Assembly: GCA_964200185.2 (NCBI GenBank)
Contig: CAXNAD020000005.1
Span: forward strand, 1-63,872
Length of the DNA stretch: 63,872 nucleotides
Source: Choristocarpus tenellus KU-1152
Lineage: Eukaryota > Phaeophyceae
Direction of reading: 5' to 3'
Below are positions 24,603 to 39,600 of the stretch, one piece after another. How positions within the stretch are numbered: the first letter of the stretch is position 1; every line of letters starts with the position of its first letter. The notes below the pieces were generated by a model. It worked only from the letters and a program-made list of their open reading frames with translations. It did no database searches and was not told the DNA's origin. Both the position numbers and the translations under genes were made by a program.

Positions 24603-27600
24603 ATGTCATCACTGCGGGTAGCAGCTGATGCTGCGAGGTCGATGGGAGGAAAGGAGGATACTTATCGGCAGTACGTGACAGACGTGCACTACTACACGAA
24701 AAGCCTGGCCGACGAACTAGGCAAAGGAGACATGAGGTGCTTGTTCTAGGGAGGGGGCCGTTGAGGGTGTGCTAGATTTTGTAGTGGTGTGTGCGGTTAG
24801 TAGGTTGGAAGATACCGTCTTCTCTATGGTGGCTAATATTTGGGGGTCTCTCACATCGACTATCCTATATTCATTTGACTGTTAGATCTCAAGTGGTTTA
24901 TTTGATTACCCAAATCACCCTATAGTATTTTAGAGGTTCAAGGCATCTTATTCACCCTACTCCTCCCCGGTCCCTGGTCTCGTAATCGGTTTCTTCAGCG
25001 TGCTGCACAAGGACACTCATAAGAAGCTAGTGGACAGACTAGAAGACCTGGCAACTGGGGATACCAAGGCTGACCTAGAGGTATATTCGACACACTCCGA
25101 CACTGACGACTGGTATGATCTAGATAAATGTACTTTGTATCCGGACCGCTAGGTAAGGAAAGTACTTGGCCACGTAACCGTGCGCTTATTTCCTGTGTAA
25201 CGGCATACAGGTTACAGCTTATTTCAAGGCTATCAGCGCTTTGGCGCAGGACATCGGTGCTCAGACTCCACAGGAAATGGACAGTATAGAAGAGGTGGGA
25301 GGCCCGTCGTATGGTTCTACGTCACCTTTATGGTCCTGTCACCACTGCAGGATTACATTGATAATGCCTCAAAGCCTGAAAGTTAGGCACCAAGTCCATA
25401 TACGCAGCGTACCGTGTCACAATATCTCGGTGTGTTTTAACTTGTCCATATATAATCTACAAGACGTGGCCACAAGTCGAAAGGTATACCCATTCCTATA
25501 ATTATTGCGCAGTTATGATCCACGCACATCATGTCTTCTCAGTTTTACTATTCACCCCGTATGCCCGGAATCCAGACAAACATTGAAGACTACAAAGCCA
25601 TCATTCAGGAAAAGGTCAAGGCGGCTATGATTGGAATTGATGAACAGATCAAGGGCACCAAGATGTTCAAGGACATCATGAAGACTGTCAGAGTGGGTGT
25701 AACTGGCTGACTGAGTTTCCCCTCTCCCAGATTGCCATGTTTCATTCTCCTCCCTATTTTTTGTCCAGGTGTGTGAAGTGTTATGTTGAAGAAGAGGTAT
25801 GGACTGCCAACAAAATGGAGGTGTCTATGTATTTGTGTGATGTGGAAACATGATGCTTGCAGCAATTTCTCTATCCCATACAGTTAGGGACATGATACTA
25901 CTGATTTTGATACCGTATGCAGAGTGTTACGTGATCTGCCCTTCTCAAAGTCTGGAGGCTCGATTGTTGCCCCAGCCCTTGAATGTTGTATGTGAAACAT
26001 TTGTGTTGTTGAAGACTAGGTTAGGGTTACGTTATTAATGAAGGTAGAGCTTTGTTCATTTTTTTGTCCCTTTCTTAGAATAGAATGAGTAGATTTCTCG
26101 TACAATATATGTGGTCATTGGCAATATCACTACAGTTACTAGCCTGCAGATGGTGCGCATAAGCTACCAAATATTTAAAACCCACATTCTTATTTATCTC
26201 TGTTCACTTATCTGTTGGTCTCTACCAAGTCGGGTGAGGATGATGATGACCTAGAGGTGATGGCGGGGGAACTCTCTATCAAGTGCCCATTGACCAATGC
26301 CACCTTCAAAGAACCAGTGAAGAGCAAGGTGACACTTAATGAATGTGATAGATAATGTCTTGGCTTTGCTTTCAATAGGTCTTTTCAGACTAGGGATTGT
26401 TTAATTCTCTGGACAAGAAATTAGTTGTTTTTTGTTCATGCTTCTGAGGCAAGAGATACTTCTGTAGAGGAAGCATTGGAACATGTAAGGTGGAAGACTG
26501 GCAGGATATGTTGAGATGGGTTCTACTCTCATATGTATCCTGTTTCATGTATTATAGTCATTATCATAATCATGGGGTCAGGGGTTTTGCATCATAATTG
26601 CGTTATTTTGACTCACTGGGATGTGTAGACTATTCTATTTTTGTTGTAGCTAGTTATACCATGTCCCACCTACCCTAACCTGAACATACATTTATGATTT
26701 TAAATCTGTAGCAAGAAGAAAACCCGGAAAAATGTTGCCTGATCTCCAGTGAAGAGCAAACTTCACCCAATATTTACAACATCCTCAAAACCTGCCATTG
26801 CAACATAAACCCGTCCAAACAGAAATGTGGGCACACCTTTGACAAGAATGCAGTGATCTATCACATAAGGGTTCAAAGGCAAAACTGTGTATGTCCTGTT
26901 GCTGGGTGCAACAAGAAGTTGGCAATGGAAGACCTGGTGCCAGACAAGGAAATGGAGAGAGAGGTGAATATGATTTACATACCCCAATCGTAATCCTAAC
27001 CCTAACCACAATATATTGAGTACTACCAACTGTTCTACACTTGGTGGTCTGGAGTAGATTTTTATGTGTACAAGTATGGAGAAAATAGTTTTTTGGTTGA
27101 GATCTACGGTAATACTCTCTACACATAATGTTCTGCTGTCCTGAGTAGTAATTTGCATTATTGTGATACTTTTGATTCACAGCTTGTGCTTTTATGTCAT
27201 AGACTGTTATCACTATCCCTTTAAATTGGAGGAGAAATGACCCTAGCCCTAATACCACTTCATGATACTTTGTGGGATTAATTTTGGTAGTATGATAGGG
27301 TTAATACCAAAAAACTGGAATTCTTGCCTTCAAGCCTTGAGTGCATTGGAATCCTTGGAGGAGACTTGCCTTTCTGTAAGATGTGAGGTTTGAACATTCG
27401 AGTGTCTCTTGTGAAATGCAGGGTACTCAACAATATTCTTTGATAGATTCTGTAGCAGCTTCAAGTCTGGAAATTTACTTCTGGAAGTCTGCATACAACT
27501 CTTATTGGGTGGGATGTGGTGCAGTAGATGCCACCAGTGACAATTTTTCCTGGCCTCCTGAAGGTGCTACAATGTGGAAGTATGATTTCAAATTGGTACT

Positions 27601-28357
27601 AATTTTTTACATTAGCAAGTTTGAATCTATTTCATGGAGAAGCCACAGCAGATGTCTTTGATATGGGAAGGCGTCTATTCAGCTGATGTGTAGTACTTGT
27701 ATGTCACCTCATGTTTGTTGTATTGGATGCATGAAATTATCTTCCTTCCTGCACAGAATGGAAACATATCAATCCCAACATTTTTTGGGGGTCCAATTAG
27801 GATGTACACCCAAAACATGATGTTGGTTATGTGCACCTGAGATGCGTTTGATTGCAATCTTCCAATTGTCTACAGTGTTGCGTTTTTGATGTTTGAAGTA
27901 TAAATGGTTTTCAAACACTATAAAATGCATCCTATACAAATAATGTGTTGATGTTGAATCCTGGACTGAACCACCTGTAGTCTCTTCTTCAAATATTGTT
28001 TTTTCTGCTGACTTGGCTTCTCAACAAAAGAGTCAAATGTGCCTAAAGTAGCCTCAGTTTTGTTTCACCCACCTGAATATGAGATGCGCACCACCTCCTA
28101 CAATACATTACCTGGACTACATGGAATGAATTTTTGGGCACTGTCTGTTTGAAGTTCAAACAACAATACAATCTACAAGGGCTGTTACCTTAATGTAACT
28201 ATAATTGTTTCCTTGTCTCCCTGTCCCCACACACTCCCTCTCCTTTTCTATGCAGTTGACAATACGTCAAAATGTGGAGAAGGAAGTTAGTAGACATAAT
28301 AGTGCAGATGTGATCGAATCAGATGAGGAAGAGGATGTGCCCATGACCTATCTCTGA
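24603..28357 (+). CDS. NSE2: NSE2/MMS21-type SUMO E3 ligase of the SMC5/6 complex (7 exons)
   Basis: Nuclear ligase that docks on SMC5 and sumoylates repair and cohesion factors. Exons: 24603-24736, 24999-25080, 25211-25294, 25576-25692, 26230-26328, 26823-26963, 28256-28357. They give 252 residues, the usual size for the family (human about 247). Seen: helical N-terminal half for SMC5 binding, acidic GEDDDDLE, then an SP-RING. The RING runs IKCPLTN (Cys158), KKCGHTFDKNAV (Cys174, His176) and CVCPVAGCNKKL (Cys196, Cys201). These spacings match the zf-Nse zinc site and its CPLT motif, and the tail is acidic (ESDEEEDVP). The ATG is the first in the frame and all junctions keep phase. Intron 6 (26964-28255) is the longest. 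The SP-RING could suggest a PIAS protein, but the short length and lack of SAP/PINIT domains argue for NSE2. Confidence 0.9.
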
Positions 28358-30432
28358 TGTGGAATCATGATTTAAGGTGGAGGGAGGCGTTTCACTTCAA
28401 TCACATTGATACTGCACCTTTAGTAACTAGTTTAGGGAAGGCATTGCAGTAGGGGAGCCTGTGTAAGGGTATCATGTCGTAACCTGTAGATTGACATACC
28501 TACTGGTCCATGAAGTCAGCACATCCATACTAGTACTTGCCTCACCAAATCACTGCCATCTATGTAGGTAGCCTTGAGCTGGATGTAAATAGGTCAAAAA
28601 GCTCAAGAGATGAGAAAAGCATCATCCCTGGTGTAGAAGGACCAGCACCCAATAGCAACGTCAATGTACTAGTAGTGGAAAATCTGCCTTTCCCCTCAAA
28701 CCGTTCATGTTTAGTGTGTTGCATAGTTGTGTATGATAGTTAAGAATTAGAAGGTTTTGTTTAGTAGCTGAAGATTCAAACCCTTTTTGATAGGAAGTCT
28801 GTCGCATGGAACAGGTCTCTAGTGCTGTACTGTGCATTGAACTTGAAAGGTTAGAGTTGCTAACTCCTGTGTAAATGAGATGTGAAACTGTAATCTTGAG
28901 TGTTACTCCAAGTGAGGAATACATTTTTCTGTCTGTGAGAAGTGACCTGTCTCTTGTGTTGTGAAGTGTGGATGAATTGCAGTCATGTTCAAGGGCCTTC
29001 AATCCTCTCATTTCTTTAATTCTCACCTGATTCCACTTTGGACTGACAAAAAAAAATAATGCATTGAATATTCTAACACACCCTTTTCTGTCCACAGGTG
29101 AGGAATACTGAGTAGTCTATCATCCACATACCATTTAGTGACTCATTTTGGTAGCATCTTGAAGTTCAAATTGAGGCCACAACCCTGTCAAGTAACATAT
29201 GAAGAAACAGTCCCTGAAATTTCTACTCTGCATACAGACTCTGAACACAACTTGGGGTAAAGCTGCACAAGTTGATATGTATGCAGCATGGTAAAGTCAT
29301 GATCTAAGAATGTGAGGTATGGCATTCTTCTCACAAATGAGAAATGAATCAAAGCAATGGTTAAGTCACAAATTTGATATGTACTATCAATAGAGCAGTG
29401 TTAGGTACAAATTCGACATGAATGGGATGGCTAATATTGAACAGACTGTACTAACTGGGCATATTCCAAAAAAGGCTGTTTTGCTTAGGTAGAGGGAAAG
29501 AAGTAAATGTAGTTAATATATCAGAAGCCTGCTGATTTAAACCACAGATACACGTAATTTTTGGTGTAAAGATAATCTTCGGTTTCATTCATGACCACAC
29601 TACTACACCACCAACCCCATTTCAAAAATTACTTCCCAGGAAGAGAGGGCCAATCAAAATGCCCAATCCATAATTTGGATTTTGAGGCAAAGGTTTCATC
29701 CACCATTTTATCCTGCTGATAGGCGTATGGGTATCAGCAGGATATTGGCAACACCAAAAGGGGTTATTTCTCAGCTTTACTATTTGAATGGACTTGGCAA
29801 GGGTGTATGACAGTATGAGCACCCCAGCAATATTACATGGGAGAGTCATATTAACGATCCCAACGTAATCATTGGGTATCCCTATGGCTAGGAAAACTGT
29901 ACAGATGAATGCTCAAAACAACAAGACCTACTTCTACAGCACACATGCCCCTATCCATATTTCAGTGCGCCTTCAACTATGTTGAAAACCAAGGGTAACA
30001 CGAAATACATTGCACACGCATGGGGGGTAAGGTGTTCACCCACAGCTGCTAGGACAAAAAGCTACTGGTATACTTCTGTAAACAGTACATCCTCCCAAGA
30101 TTACCATAAATACAATGTTTTCCCCAATTCCTTGAGTCTACCAACCACAAATGCGCCACATATCAGCTGAAAGGGTGCTTCTAGACTCTCCACAAGGCGA
30201 AGTCGAGGGCAGGGGGCCCAAATCATTGCTCGCATTGTGAAACCTGCAGAAAACCAGGCCCAAAACCCACAACAAGATCATGACGTTGGGAACTCCGCTC
30301 AACCGTTTGTGTGATGTCTCAAGCTGAATGGGAAATATGATGGTTCTCTTAACATGGCGCGCACGAAATCTACTTGAGGGGAAAGCTTAGCCCTGTAGGT
30401 GCTATAATGTGGCATGAAGGCCACCTTGATAT
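28358..30432. other. Convergent intergenic region, no gene seen
   Basis: 2.1 kb between the 3' ends of NSE2 and RPB6. Short open frames occur (for example 28661-29095 minus, 29979-30170 plus) but none shows a domain, a consistent splice pattern or family resemblance. It presumably holds both polyadenylation regions. Confidence 0.5.
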
Positions 30433-31284
<852 letters not shown>

Positions 31285-34200
31285 ATGTACCACTCCCTGA
31301 TAGAACAGTTGGCTGGATCATCCCTTCTTCTTTCCCCGACTATGGAAGAGAGGGTATGCTTTAAGGGAGAAAGAAAATCGAATACAAACAGCATTTGTCA
31401 GTCTGTTAGACATGGCCAGTATCCACTTCCTCCATCTCGGCCCCGGCGAGCCGCCTTGGCTCTTATCCTGCGGTCTGCTCTTTGCTCATCACCCTCATCA
31501 TATTTGAATGATCTCAGTTCAAACCACCATATCTTACAACAAGGGGAAGAGGGACGAGACGACCAAGTACTGCTGATCCGGCGTGCCATCAATCCCAGGC
31601 AAGTGGTGTGATTCGTGGCAGAAAAACGAATCGGTCCCTCCAGAAAGATCTGTAATACAAGATAAATCGAGGTGAGCTGAAGGAAGCTGAGCATAGCCCT
31701 CCCAGAAATGAGATATTTTTTGAGGGACATTTTTGTGACAATGTGCAGGGACAAGTGGAGTGGGCATGTGGCGTTGCCAGGTGGGCGACAGGAGTTCGGA
31801 GAAACTGACCTTCAGACCGCCGTCAGGGAATGCAGGGAGGAGGTCGGGATTGAGCTATCTTCCAGGTAAGTAGAATTATTTGATGTACTCAAGTCAAAAC
31901 ATTGTATGAAAATGGGATGGTCCGACCTCCACCTTACGGTATAATGATCATTCCTCGGATCAATCGAGACCTGGATGACACAGTCGCACCAGGCTATTGC
32001 CGCGAGTGTAGATGGTGAATTTAACCGTATCTTCACTATTCCTAACCTGTACCGATTTTGTTTACCCTTGTTCTGTGACATGTTTTCTGTTTGGTGACCA
32101 GGCAGTTTAACCTACTGGGCAGACTGCCGGATAGGAAGATATCAAACTCAAAAAACAAGCTTGCTGTGTCCTGCTTTGGTGAGACGAAACAGCCTTTCCG
32201 TTCCTTCCATATTCATTGTGATACTGGGTGTACCAGCAGAAACAAACCAAAGCATTTTTACCATAAAAACTATGTTGTTTCTCGAAAGAACGTAAGACAT
32301 CACATGAAGCTTCTCTGGCACTCACAGGTACAGTAGTGTTGATACTAATAATTGTTGTACTATAATATACTGTCATAACAAATGTAACCGCATTGCTTGT
32401 TACAGGCATGGACTTATTGTGGCTAACTGTTTTGTTGGTGAAAGTCTTGTGCTTACCCCTTTGCATAACTATCTAGTGGTGAGAAGAATGAGTACCGAAG
32501 ATTGTATGAACACTAATCCTAACCTTGTCTTAATTGAAGCATGCATGAACTGCAAGTGGTGTGTATGTTGCTCCCCTTCACCCCTTTTAACCCCTGTAAA
32601 TTTCCGTGTATTGCATGCAGTTTTTGTATGCACGGATCCCGTGGAGCTCAGCCTCAAGGTTCAGGAGGCTGAAGTCGCTCATGCATGGTGAGGTTGAGTT
32701 GGGCAAGGGACTGCCAGTTGTCAATGTTTTGTTCAGTGCAGTACTGCAGCATTCTTGCATCATTCAGTTGAGCTTATAGTAGAATTGTATTAAACATGAA
32801 GGAGATGCCTGAACCACATGGCACAAATGTGTTTATTCACATCTGGTTGAGTCGATTGGAGTAGTGTAGAGACGTACCTGTTCATATGATCTCCATGCCA
32901 TGGCCCTGCACAAGAAGAGATAGTCATACCATAAGTTGTGGAAAATGTTGGTCCCTCTTTCACACAAATTTAATTAACTCTACTTTCCAACCCATCATTG
33001 CTCACCGTTTCCCCGGTGGATAGTAAGTCATTTGCCACACAAACTATTACTGTAGCAAGTAATGGGTGTTGTTCTCCACTGTGTGTAACACAGTTGATGA
33101 GATTGGTACAGTGTCATGATGTTAGTAGCAGACGTAAGAGTCCTCATTTATTGGGTTAGGGTTAGGATTAGGGTTATGCACGATTTTTGTGCACTTGGGT
33201 TCAGGCATAGTTGTTGAAGCTCTACATTATACTTTTTTTTAATGCTATTAATACCGTATGTATCAACCATAGCAGTACAAGCGATTTGTTGTAGTTCAGC
33301 AAGACCAAAGCTAGGTCTAAACCTACCCCTTTGCCTGTGATCATTGGATTTCTTCAGGTGTACATAAGTCCTTGGTATTATTTTTCTTTTTTTTAATGCA
33401 GGGATGAGATTAGCAAACATCTGTCAGCACTTATTGTTTTTCGATGTTACTAATACTTTTCTTTTTCTTTAACTCACTACTTTGAACTTTATAATATTGT
33501 TATTAATAATATTGTGTTTTCATTCATGAGTTTAACCCTCTCAAACCCCACGGTCAGGGGTTGAAAGGAATAGGAAGTGGTAAATGAAACATACATGACA
33601 GCAGAAAGAGAAAAAGGAAAATCGGTCAACTCAGGTACAGTTACGGAGGGTCAGTCATCAGGTGTACATTAATTGTTCAAAAAAACACCAGCAGCATGAC
33701 GAAGCTCAAATTCTTTGAGAGAGAAAAAAAAAGGCTCAAGGTCCACTAATGGGGCCTCCACTGACTCGATTACTATTCCAGAGCACAGAAATAAAAAAAA
33801 AAAAAAGCAAGACAGAGAAACAAACAACATAGTTGGTCTCATCCCTATGCTATTAGTGCTCTCCTGCAGTGCATACCTCCACCATTGCTATGGTGTTACG
33901 GGTATGGCAACATTTGCTTGTTGTTGCATTGTGTGTGAAGTTCTCAAAATGTATGTGCATGCATTGTACCAATCTGATAAGTTCCTTTGCAGCAACCTCA
34001 TCATTCGTGTGGGTAGGTGATGAAGGGCAACGTTTGAAAATGAAGCATTCTTCAGTTAGCTGCTTTGATCTTTTTTTAAACATTTCTGTTCCTACAGGTG
34101 GGTAGGCGCAGGTTTGTTTTTTCCTGAGCACAAGAATCAGCATATTGGCTTGTCAGTGTCCACTATGTTGCCGGCAGCAAGTTTATTGAGGGTGAGTGAC

Positions 34201-36605
34201 AGTCTCTTCCCGCCATTCATACAATAGCAACTCCGGGAATAAGTGATGTCATTGATTGGACTCTGCTTGTCACCTTTGAGTTGAATGGGTGGGACCGATG
34301 ACAGATGAGAAGGTGTATGTTGCAATATTTGGCGAGAACTTGATAGGTGAGAGTCACACGCCAAGATTTATAATAGTGATAATAATAATAATAAAACTTC
34401 CTCCGTTCAGAATTGAAGGTAACATAACTTTTGCGACCTCCGTCCTTTTGCCCGGGAACAACCTACATGATAAATCCCTCTGGATAAGGCCTAGTTCTCA
34501 TAGAGAGGCGTACAAAGTTCAAGGTGGTGGGCTGTCATGACTGTGGAGGACCACCAGTGCAGAGTCAACCAAGTCGCATTTGACGGGGTCCAAAAACCTC
34601 GTGAAAATGTCACAGTGGGTGTTTATTGGGATGCCTAGGATAAAGGCCCCAGGTCATTGGAACAGCTCCTTCATCTTGTTCTTGCCTGTCGGTCCCAATC
34701 CTTTGATACACAAGTTTGTCTGGGGTCCAGACTCAAATGTCCTGATGGAGAACAGCGTGGTGGCTAGATGCCTGGAGGTGAGAGGGCACAAGACTTGGAT
34801 GCCTGGAGGGACAGTGGTGGCCATTGTGGAGGACTTTGGAATCTCCCGGATCACTGTGTTCTGTCATGTGAAGGAGTATGAAACCCAGATTGCATGGGGT
34901 GAATGCATGGACCTTGAGCGATGTCACAAGGGGCTATGTGGCCACTGTAGAAGTATCATTGACGATTGGGGTGTCCCATCGCTACACCACGAATCCTTCT
35001 GCAAATGGGCGGCCAAAGCTGGGGTCTCTCTTGCCTCGATGTGGGATCTGTGCAAGTGTGAGGAGGTGGAGAAGTTTAATCGGTGGATGAAACCAGTCCT
35101 CTCAGACCAGCGGAGAGTGAACAGGGGGGGAAGTAGGGTGTTAATGGAAAATCTACATGACTGGGTGCTATGTGGACAAAAAGTGGTTTTACATCCTTGA
35201 AGATGGGCAAGGTGTGTATGCACCCCACTGAGGACCCCTCCAAACCCCAATGGGCATAGATTAAGAATTGCATTATGAAGGTGATGTTCCATTGCAGCTG
35301 TGGTTTGATGGGAAAATTAGGATCTGACCAATCGTGGACACTAAGGTTGCTCAATATTCAGCAAACACTGCCCCAAGGGCACAAAGGTGCTTGTGCCAGT
35401 CACAGTGGATGGGGAAAGATATAAGAAGCTCACGATCGCCAGTCACAGTGGATGTCACCGGGAATCTAGGCCTGCATGCCTAGATTGGACCATAAGGACA
35501 CACCATTTTTATGCAGCAGGATTGGGCAAAGTTACAAACCAAGGGGGAGATCATGGAGGCAATTGAGGAGGCAGCGAGGGACGATGTTTTTCATAGAGAC
35601 CCAGCCAGCCAACTCACCTGACCTCAACGCCAACAACCTGGGATTATTTCCTTCCATTCAGCAACTGAAGGAAGACATGGGCGTGACCAACACATGGGAG
35701 CTGGTGGATCCACAATGGAGGCATTCAATGTGTACACCTGGGAGGCACCAGAGTGCGACTGGTAGAGCCTCTTTGCAGTCTATGGTGAAGTGCTGAGGTC
35801 AAGGGTGATGTCTTCGAAATTCCCCATCTTAGCAAGGAAACGGCTGAGAAGGCAGGCAGCTCCCCCCAAATGCACTGGTGGATGTGGCGAAATACCATGC
35901 TATAATGGAGTTTTGGAGGGCTTCGAGGGGGAAAATCATAGGTATAGGCTGCCCGATTTTTTTTGAATTTTTGCTGGGCAACATTGTAGTGTCTGTGCAA
36001 TACACCCATAAAATATCAACATGTGAAAAAATATATATTGCTTTCTCATTGGGGCTGCAAAAGCTATGTTACATTTAATTCCGAACGGAGGGAATACTGT
36101 GATAGAATTACCTTTCCATCCCTTACTTACCCCTAACCCTCAATGTTGGGACTTTTCAACTTCCGTTATCAACGGCACTACATGGTCCACTACAAACTCT
36201 CCCTTGGCACCAAAACAAACTCACCAACCTTGTTGGGTGTTGTCTCACTCACCCTGACCTTCAAAAAGACACACCCCCTTGTGACTCCCACCTGTATGTG
36301 ACAGTTTTGTGTTCCCCTATTGTTCTGTCCGCTGCCCCTCTTATGTTTCCCTCCAGATGGTTCTCTTGCTGCTGAGGCTACGAACGCTCTATTTCCCATG
36401 CTTTTACCTTCCACTACCACCTGGAGTCACACCCCCTCCCTTAGCCCAAGACAAGGGGGGGGAGAGTGGCAACGTGGCTAACATAGTTCCAAGAGGAAGT
36501 GAGGCAGGGTTTGTGCTATGGGGATTTACTTTTGGTGTGATATCAGACATGGTTGTGGCTGCTGGTGGAGTACCTTTTGCACAACCTCCTCCATACTTCA
36601 AGTGA
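31285..36605 (+). CDS. Nudix hydrolase, CoA-diphosphatase-like (7 exons)
   Basis: Hydrolyses a nucleoside diphosphate linked to another group; the substrate is unproven. Exons: 31285-31353, 31420-31598, 31749-31865, 32102-32178, 32621-32687, 34098-34191, 36357-36605 give 283 residues. Seen: RRAALALIL and DQVLLIRRA strands, then HVALPGGRQEFGE leading into the complete Nudix box (Gly95 to Ile117, with E101, R109, E110, E113, E114). Later come TDPVELSLKVQEAEVAHAWW and a C-terminal FVLWGFTFGVISDMV, as in CoA-type Nudix enzymes. Intron 2 (31599-31748) starts GCAAGT, a GC-AG intron, and is the only phase-consistent choice. Intron 1 is 66 bp, in frame and stop-free, so a 305-residue form from retention is possible. 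The last intron contains a mariner-like element. Start: the first ATG in frame. Confidence 0.85.
33153..33176. repeat. Interstitial telomere-like TTAGGG tract
   Basis: Four units, one of them degenerate (GGATTA), in the Nudix intron 32688-34097. Confidence 0.7.
34397..36094 (+). mobile_element. Decayed mariner-like element, plant/algal type, with broken transposase
   Basis: About 1.7 kb inside the last Nudix intron. Terminal inverted repeats are CTTCCTCCGTTCAGAATTGA (left) and, on the other strand, TTCCCTCCGTTCGGAATTAA (right). Similarity continues inward through GTAACATA and CTTTTGC. The right end abuts TA, and an ATA microsatellite precedes the left end. The transposase is shifted and interrupted. 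An open part at 34580-35200 precedes a frame change near the first catalytic region (YVDKKWFYILEDG, about 35155-35195). Stops follow, then the family motif SPDLNANNLGLFPSIQ (about 35617-35662). The TIRs recall Stowaway/mariner (CTCCCTCCGT). It is inactive as it stands. Confidence 0.85.
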
Positions 36606-39600
36606 GCGGCTATAAAGTCATGCTTCTGTTTTGTCTGTACAGCACTATTCAGATATTTGTTGTTCATTTGTTGTTTTTTCTATTGTACTATTATAAACAA
36701 GGTGTATGTGTGGGTATATAGGGGTTGCCTGTCCTCATGCAGAACCTGTCTTTACTGATCGTAGCTGTAGTATGTGTGTGTGAGTATGCCCCACACCATT
36801 TGAGGCATTTTTAAGGCAAGGTTTAGAATTGTTTAGTCTATTAATATTAATAGAAGATGGGGATATAGCGCACTGGATGGCGTGCAATATCAGAATACCA
36901 CTTGCAAGATTTGTTGCAGAAATAATAGGAAATGAAACAAAAGCATGTTTGTGTGGTGGATGCATTTTTCGTTGTAAATATCTTGATGTTGTTATAAAAT
37001 GGTGACTACCTACCTACGATTCCATACCCTCTCTGTGCAACCTTTGACAAAACTTGCATTATATTTTTTCGTAGTACCTCAATAGGGACCACTACAGTAC
37101 CATGAATACAGTATCATAGTACCTTCCAGTGCACAGAGTTGTCTTGTGTGTTGCTTGCCCATTCTTGGGCCTGGTCTGGTTGGCAGAGGTGGGGCTACTT
37201 GTAACCCAACCAATGTACCACTATTATTCAACATATATACTTTCTTTTGTATTTTTATGACAGCTTCACACTATCATTTTTTACTGTTTAGAATACATTT
37301 CTGGTCGATTGAAGATTGACTGGCTTGGGATTTGGTTCATATTTTAGTTTTCATTCCATGCTTTTAAGTTCATTTATGCAAATTGAACAGTCTAAATTTC
37401 ACACCAAATCAAGATTAAAATGCATTGGCCGTGCAATGTTGACCTACCCACCACCTGAACAGTGGCATATGGAACAGGATACCTTCCATTAGAAACACAC
37501 ATTAATGAGGCAAAATGATGATGAAGCATGTTTGCATCTCTTGTCAGGTTTTGTAACCCTGTGGCGGATTTTCTGTTACGAGCCTACTACTGTAGCATAA
37601 GGGCTGCAACATTGATGGTGAAGAAGATGATGGGTTACAAAGGCTAAGACTAGGTCGCTAGCAACAGATGGAGGTGGAGGAGCACACTCTTACAAATTTT
37701 GACCTGCCCTGAGAAGCAGAAGGAAAATACAGTTACGTAGTTCACATCAGATTTCCGTTTGGCGGACTATCAGCATATGGTATACAGTATGTGGGAGTGC
37801 TGTTGCATAGACCTTAGTAGTGTCTGTTCCATTTGTAAGTACTTGGTATAACTCTGGAAGAGATCTCTTCTGTATGAAGCTAGTTCTTGGTACATGTTTT
37901 GAATCAGATTTAGAAGCGTTCTTTTCTTGTAACATTTTATTACTCACAACTTTTCAGGTGTTACACTGTTGGTTGTGCTATATCTGGAACTAAGAATGTA
38001 ACTGGTGACACTGTGTGACATATGTTTTCCTCTGCAGCCATTAGACTCTCTTTGGTACCCTCACATGTTAAAGGATACTGAACATGTTCATTGTTCCACT
38101 TGTGCTTTCAGTATATATATTGGTCCAGAGTGTATTGATACTCTTGTAAGTTTTTTCCTTATATTTTCTATGCAATACTTCTTTGGTAACTGTGAGTATG
38201 GCAGTGTGTGGTGAAACTGGAGGATAAGGGCAACATCCAGGTTTGTGGTATGAAGAATTAATTTATGTTGCAACACAATGGGCAAGGAATTTGCATACAC
38301 CATCAAATATACCATGCAGAACGTTGAGGCTTTCAAACTCTGAGAATTTGAATTGATAATAGATGTTTTTCACTCCGTACCAACCTATTGTAGAACACTC
38401 CATCCGAAAAACTATCCCAATTACGTATTAATTCTCTTCTACACAATCATTTCCGATCAAAAGTTCATGGATAAGATCCAACGCTTTTGTCTATTGGATT
38501 ACGAAAAATATAATGGTGCTCTAGCGGCGATGCAATGAACACTACTGTTCCTGTTGGGATATCTTCTTTTTCTTTAACTCATTTTTTGCAGCCACTTGTT
38601 CATTACACTCCTATATTATGGATGGCATTGTGTCAGGCTGCATGGTGTGCATTTTTGTGCAACCATACCATTTTCTGTTTCACAACAGAGGGCCCGTTAT
38701 CTTCTTCTCTTTCTTTTCCAACATACAGAGAGTCTACTGATCCAAAGCATAATATGCCTCCATCTATCTGGTTTTTCCATATATAACTTGTTTGAGCTCC
38801 TTCGACAGCACCCACCATGTTCATTATCTCTTTTGAACACATCGAATACATGCAATACTTGGTATTTTTCTGGTTCACTGATCAGTTCTAGTATCTGCAT
38901 GTATATGCAGTAATGGAGTGTGACTACCTAGACCCTGCGACACATTTTTCATAAGCATAACAATGTGTAATTAAGAAAGTCCATCATGGAGTAACAAGGT
39001 ATTGTTGCTAAAATTGAGAGACTAGTGGTGAGAAAAGGATGAGGATACAGGAGTGAAATCACTGGTTTCCTGTCTCCGCAGCATACAGTTCAAAGACATG
39101 TCATCCTCAGGATTCATATATTATCTTCTGCAATTTTGGGGGCAAGCTGAATCTCATGGGAGTTGATTTGAAGTCCTAACTCCACATCTAACTTTATACA
39201 TGGACATGAACAGCGTGTGGGATGGAACCTGACATCCTGAGGCATTGATCAAGTGATTGTGGTCCTTCATCAGTAGTGGGAATTTCATCAAATGAATAAT
39301 CCTGCTCTATATGGTAGATACCAGACTGGTGTTTTGAGGGAGGTAAGTGCTTCATTTTAGCTCAGGGTTTGAGCTTAGATTCTCCCTTTGTTGATCAGAG
39401 ATGTGAATGTAGCATGTATTATTGTTTGTCAAGGGTCATCTTTTGTTGTTCGAGAGAGTTTGCTAGCATGCCTGTTAGATCAGTCAAGAAGGCCATCCGT
39501 CTTGTTTATGAATCGATTCTGACTCTCTAGTGAAGGATTGATAGTATGGTGACTTCACGCCCACCCAACAACACAAATAAGTGTGTACCTCTGTCCTCAT

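Noticed and set aside
32408-32691. Plus-strand frame HGLIVANCFVGESLVLTPL as a Nudix exon
   Set aside because: Its phase does not fit the donor at 32178, while the acceptor at 32621 joins perfectly to give SCFVFVCTDPVEL.
36190-36420. Minus-strand 76-codon frame
   Set aside because: It overlaps the last Nudix exon antisense and lacks family features.
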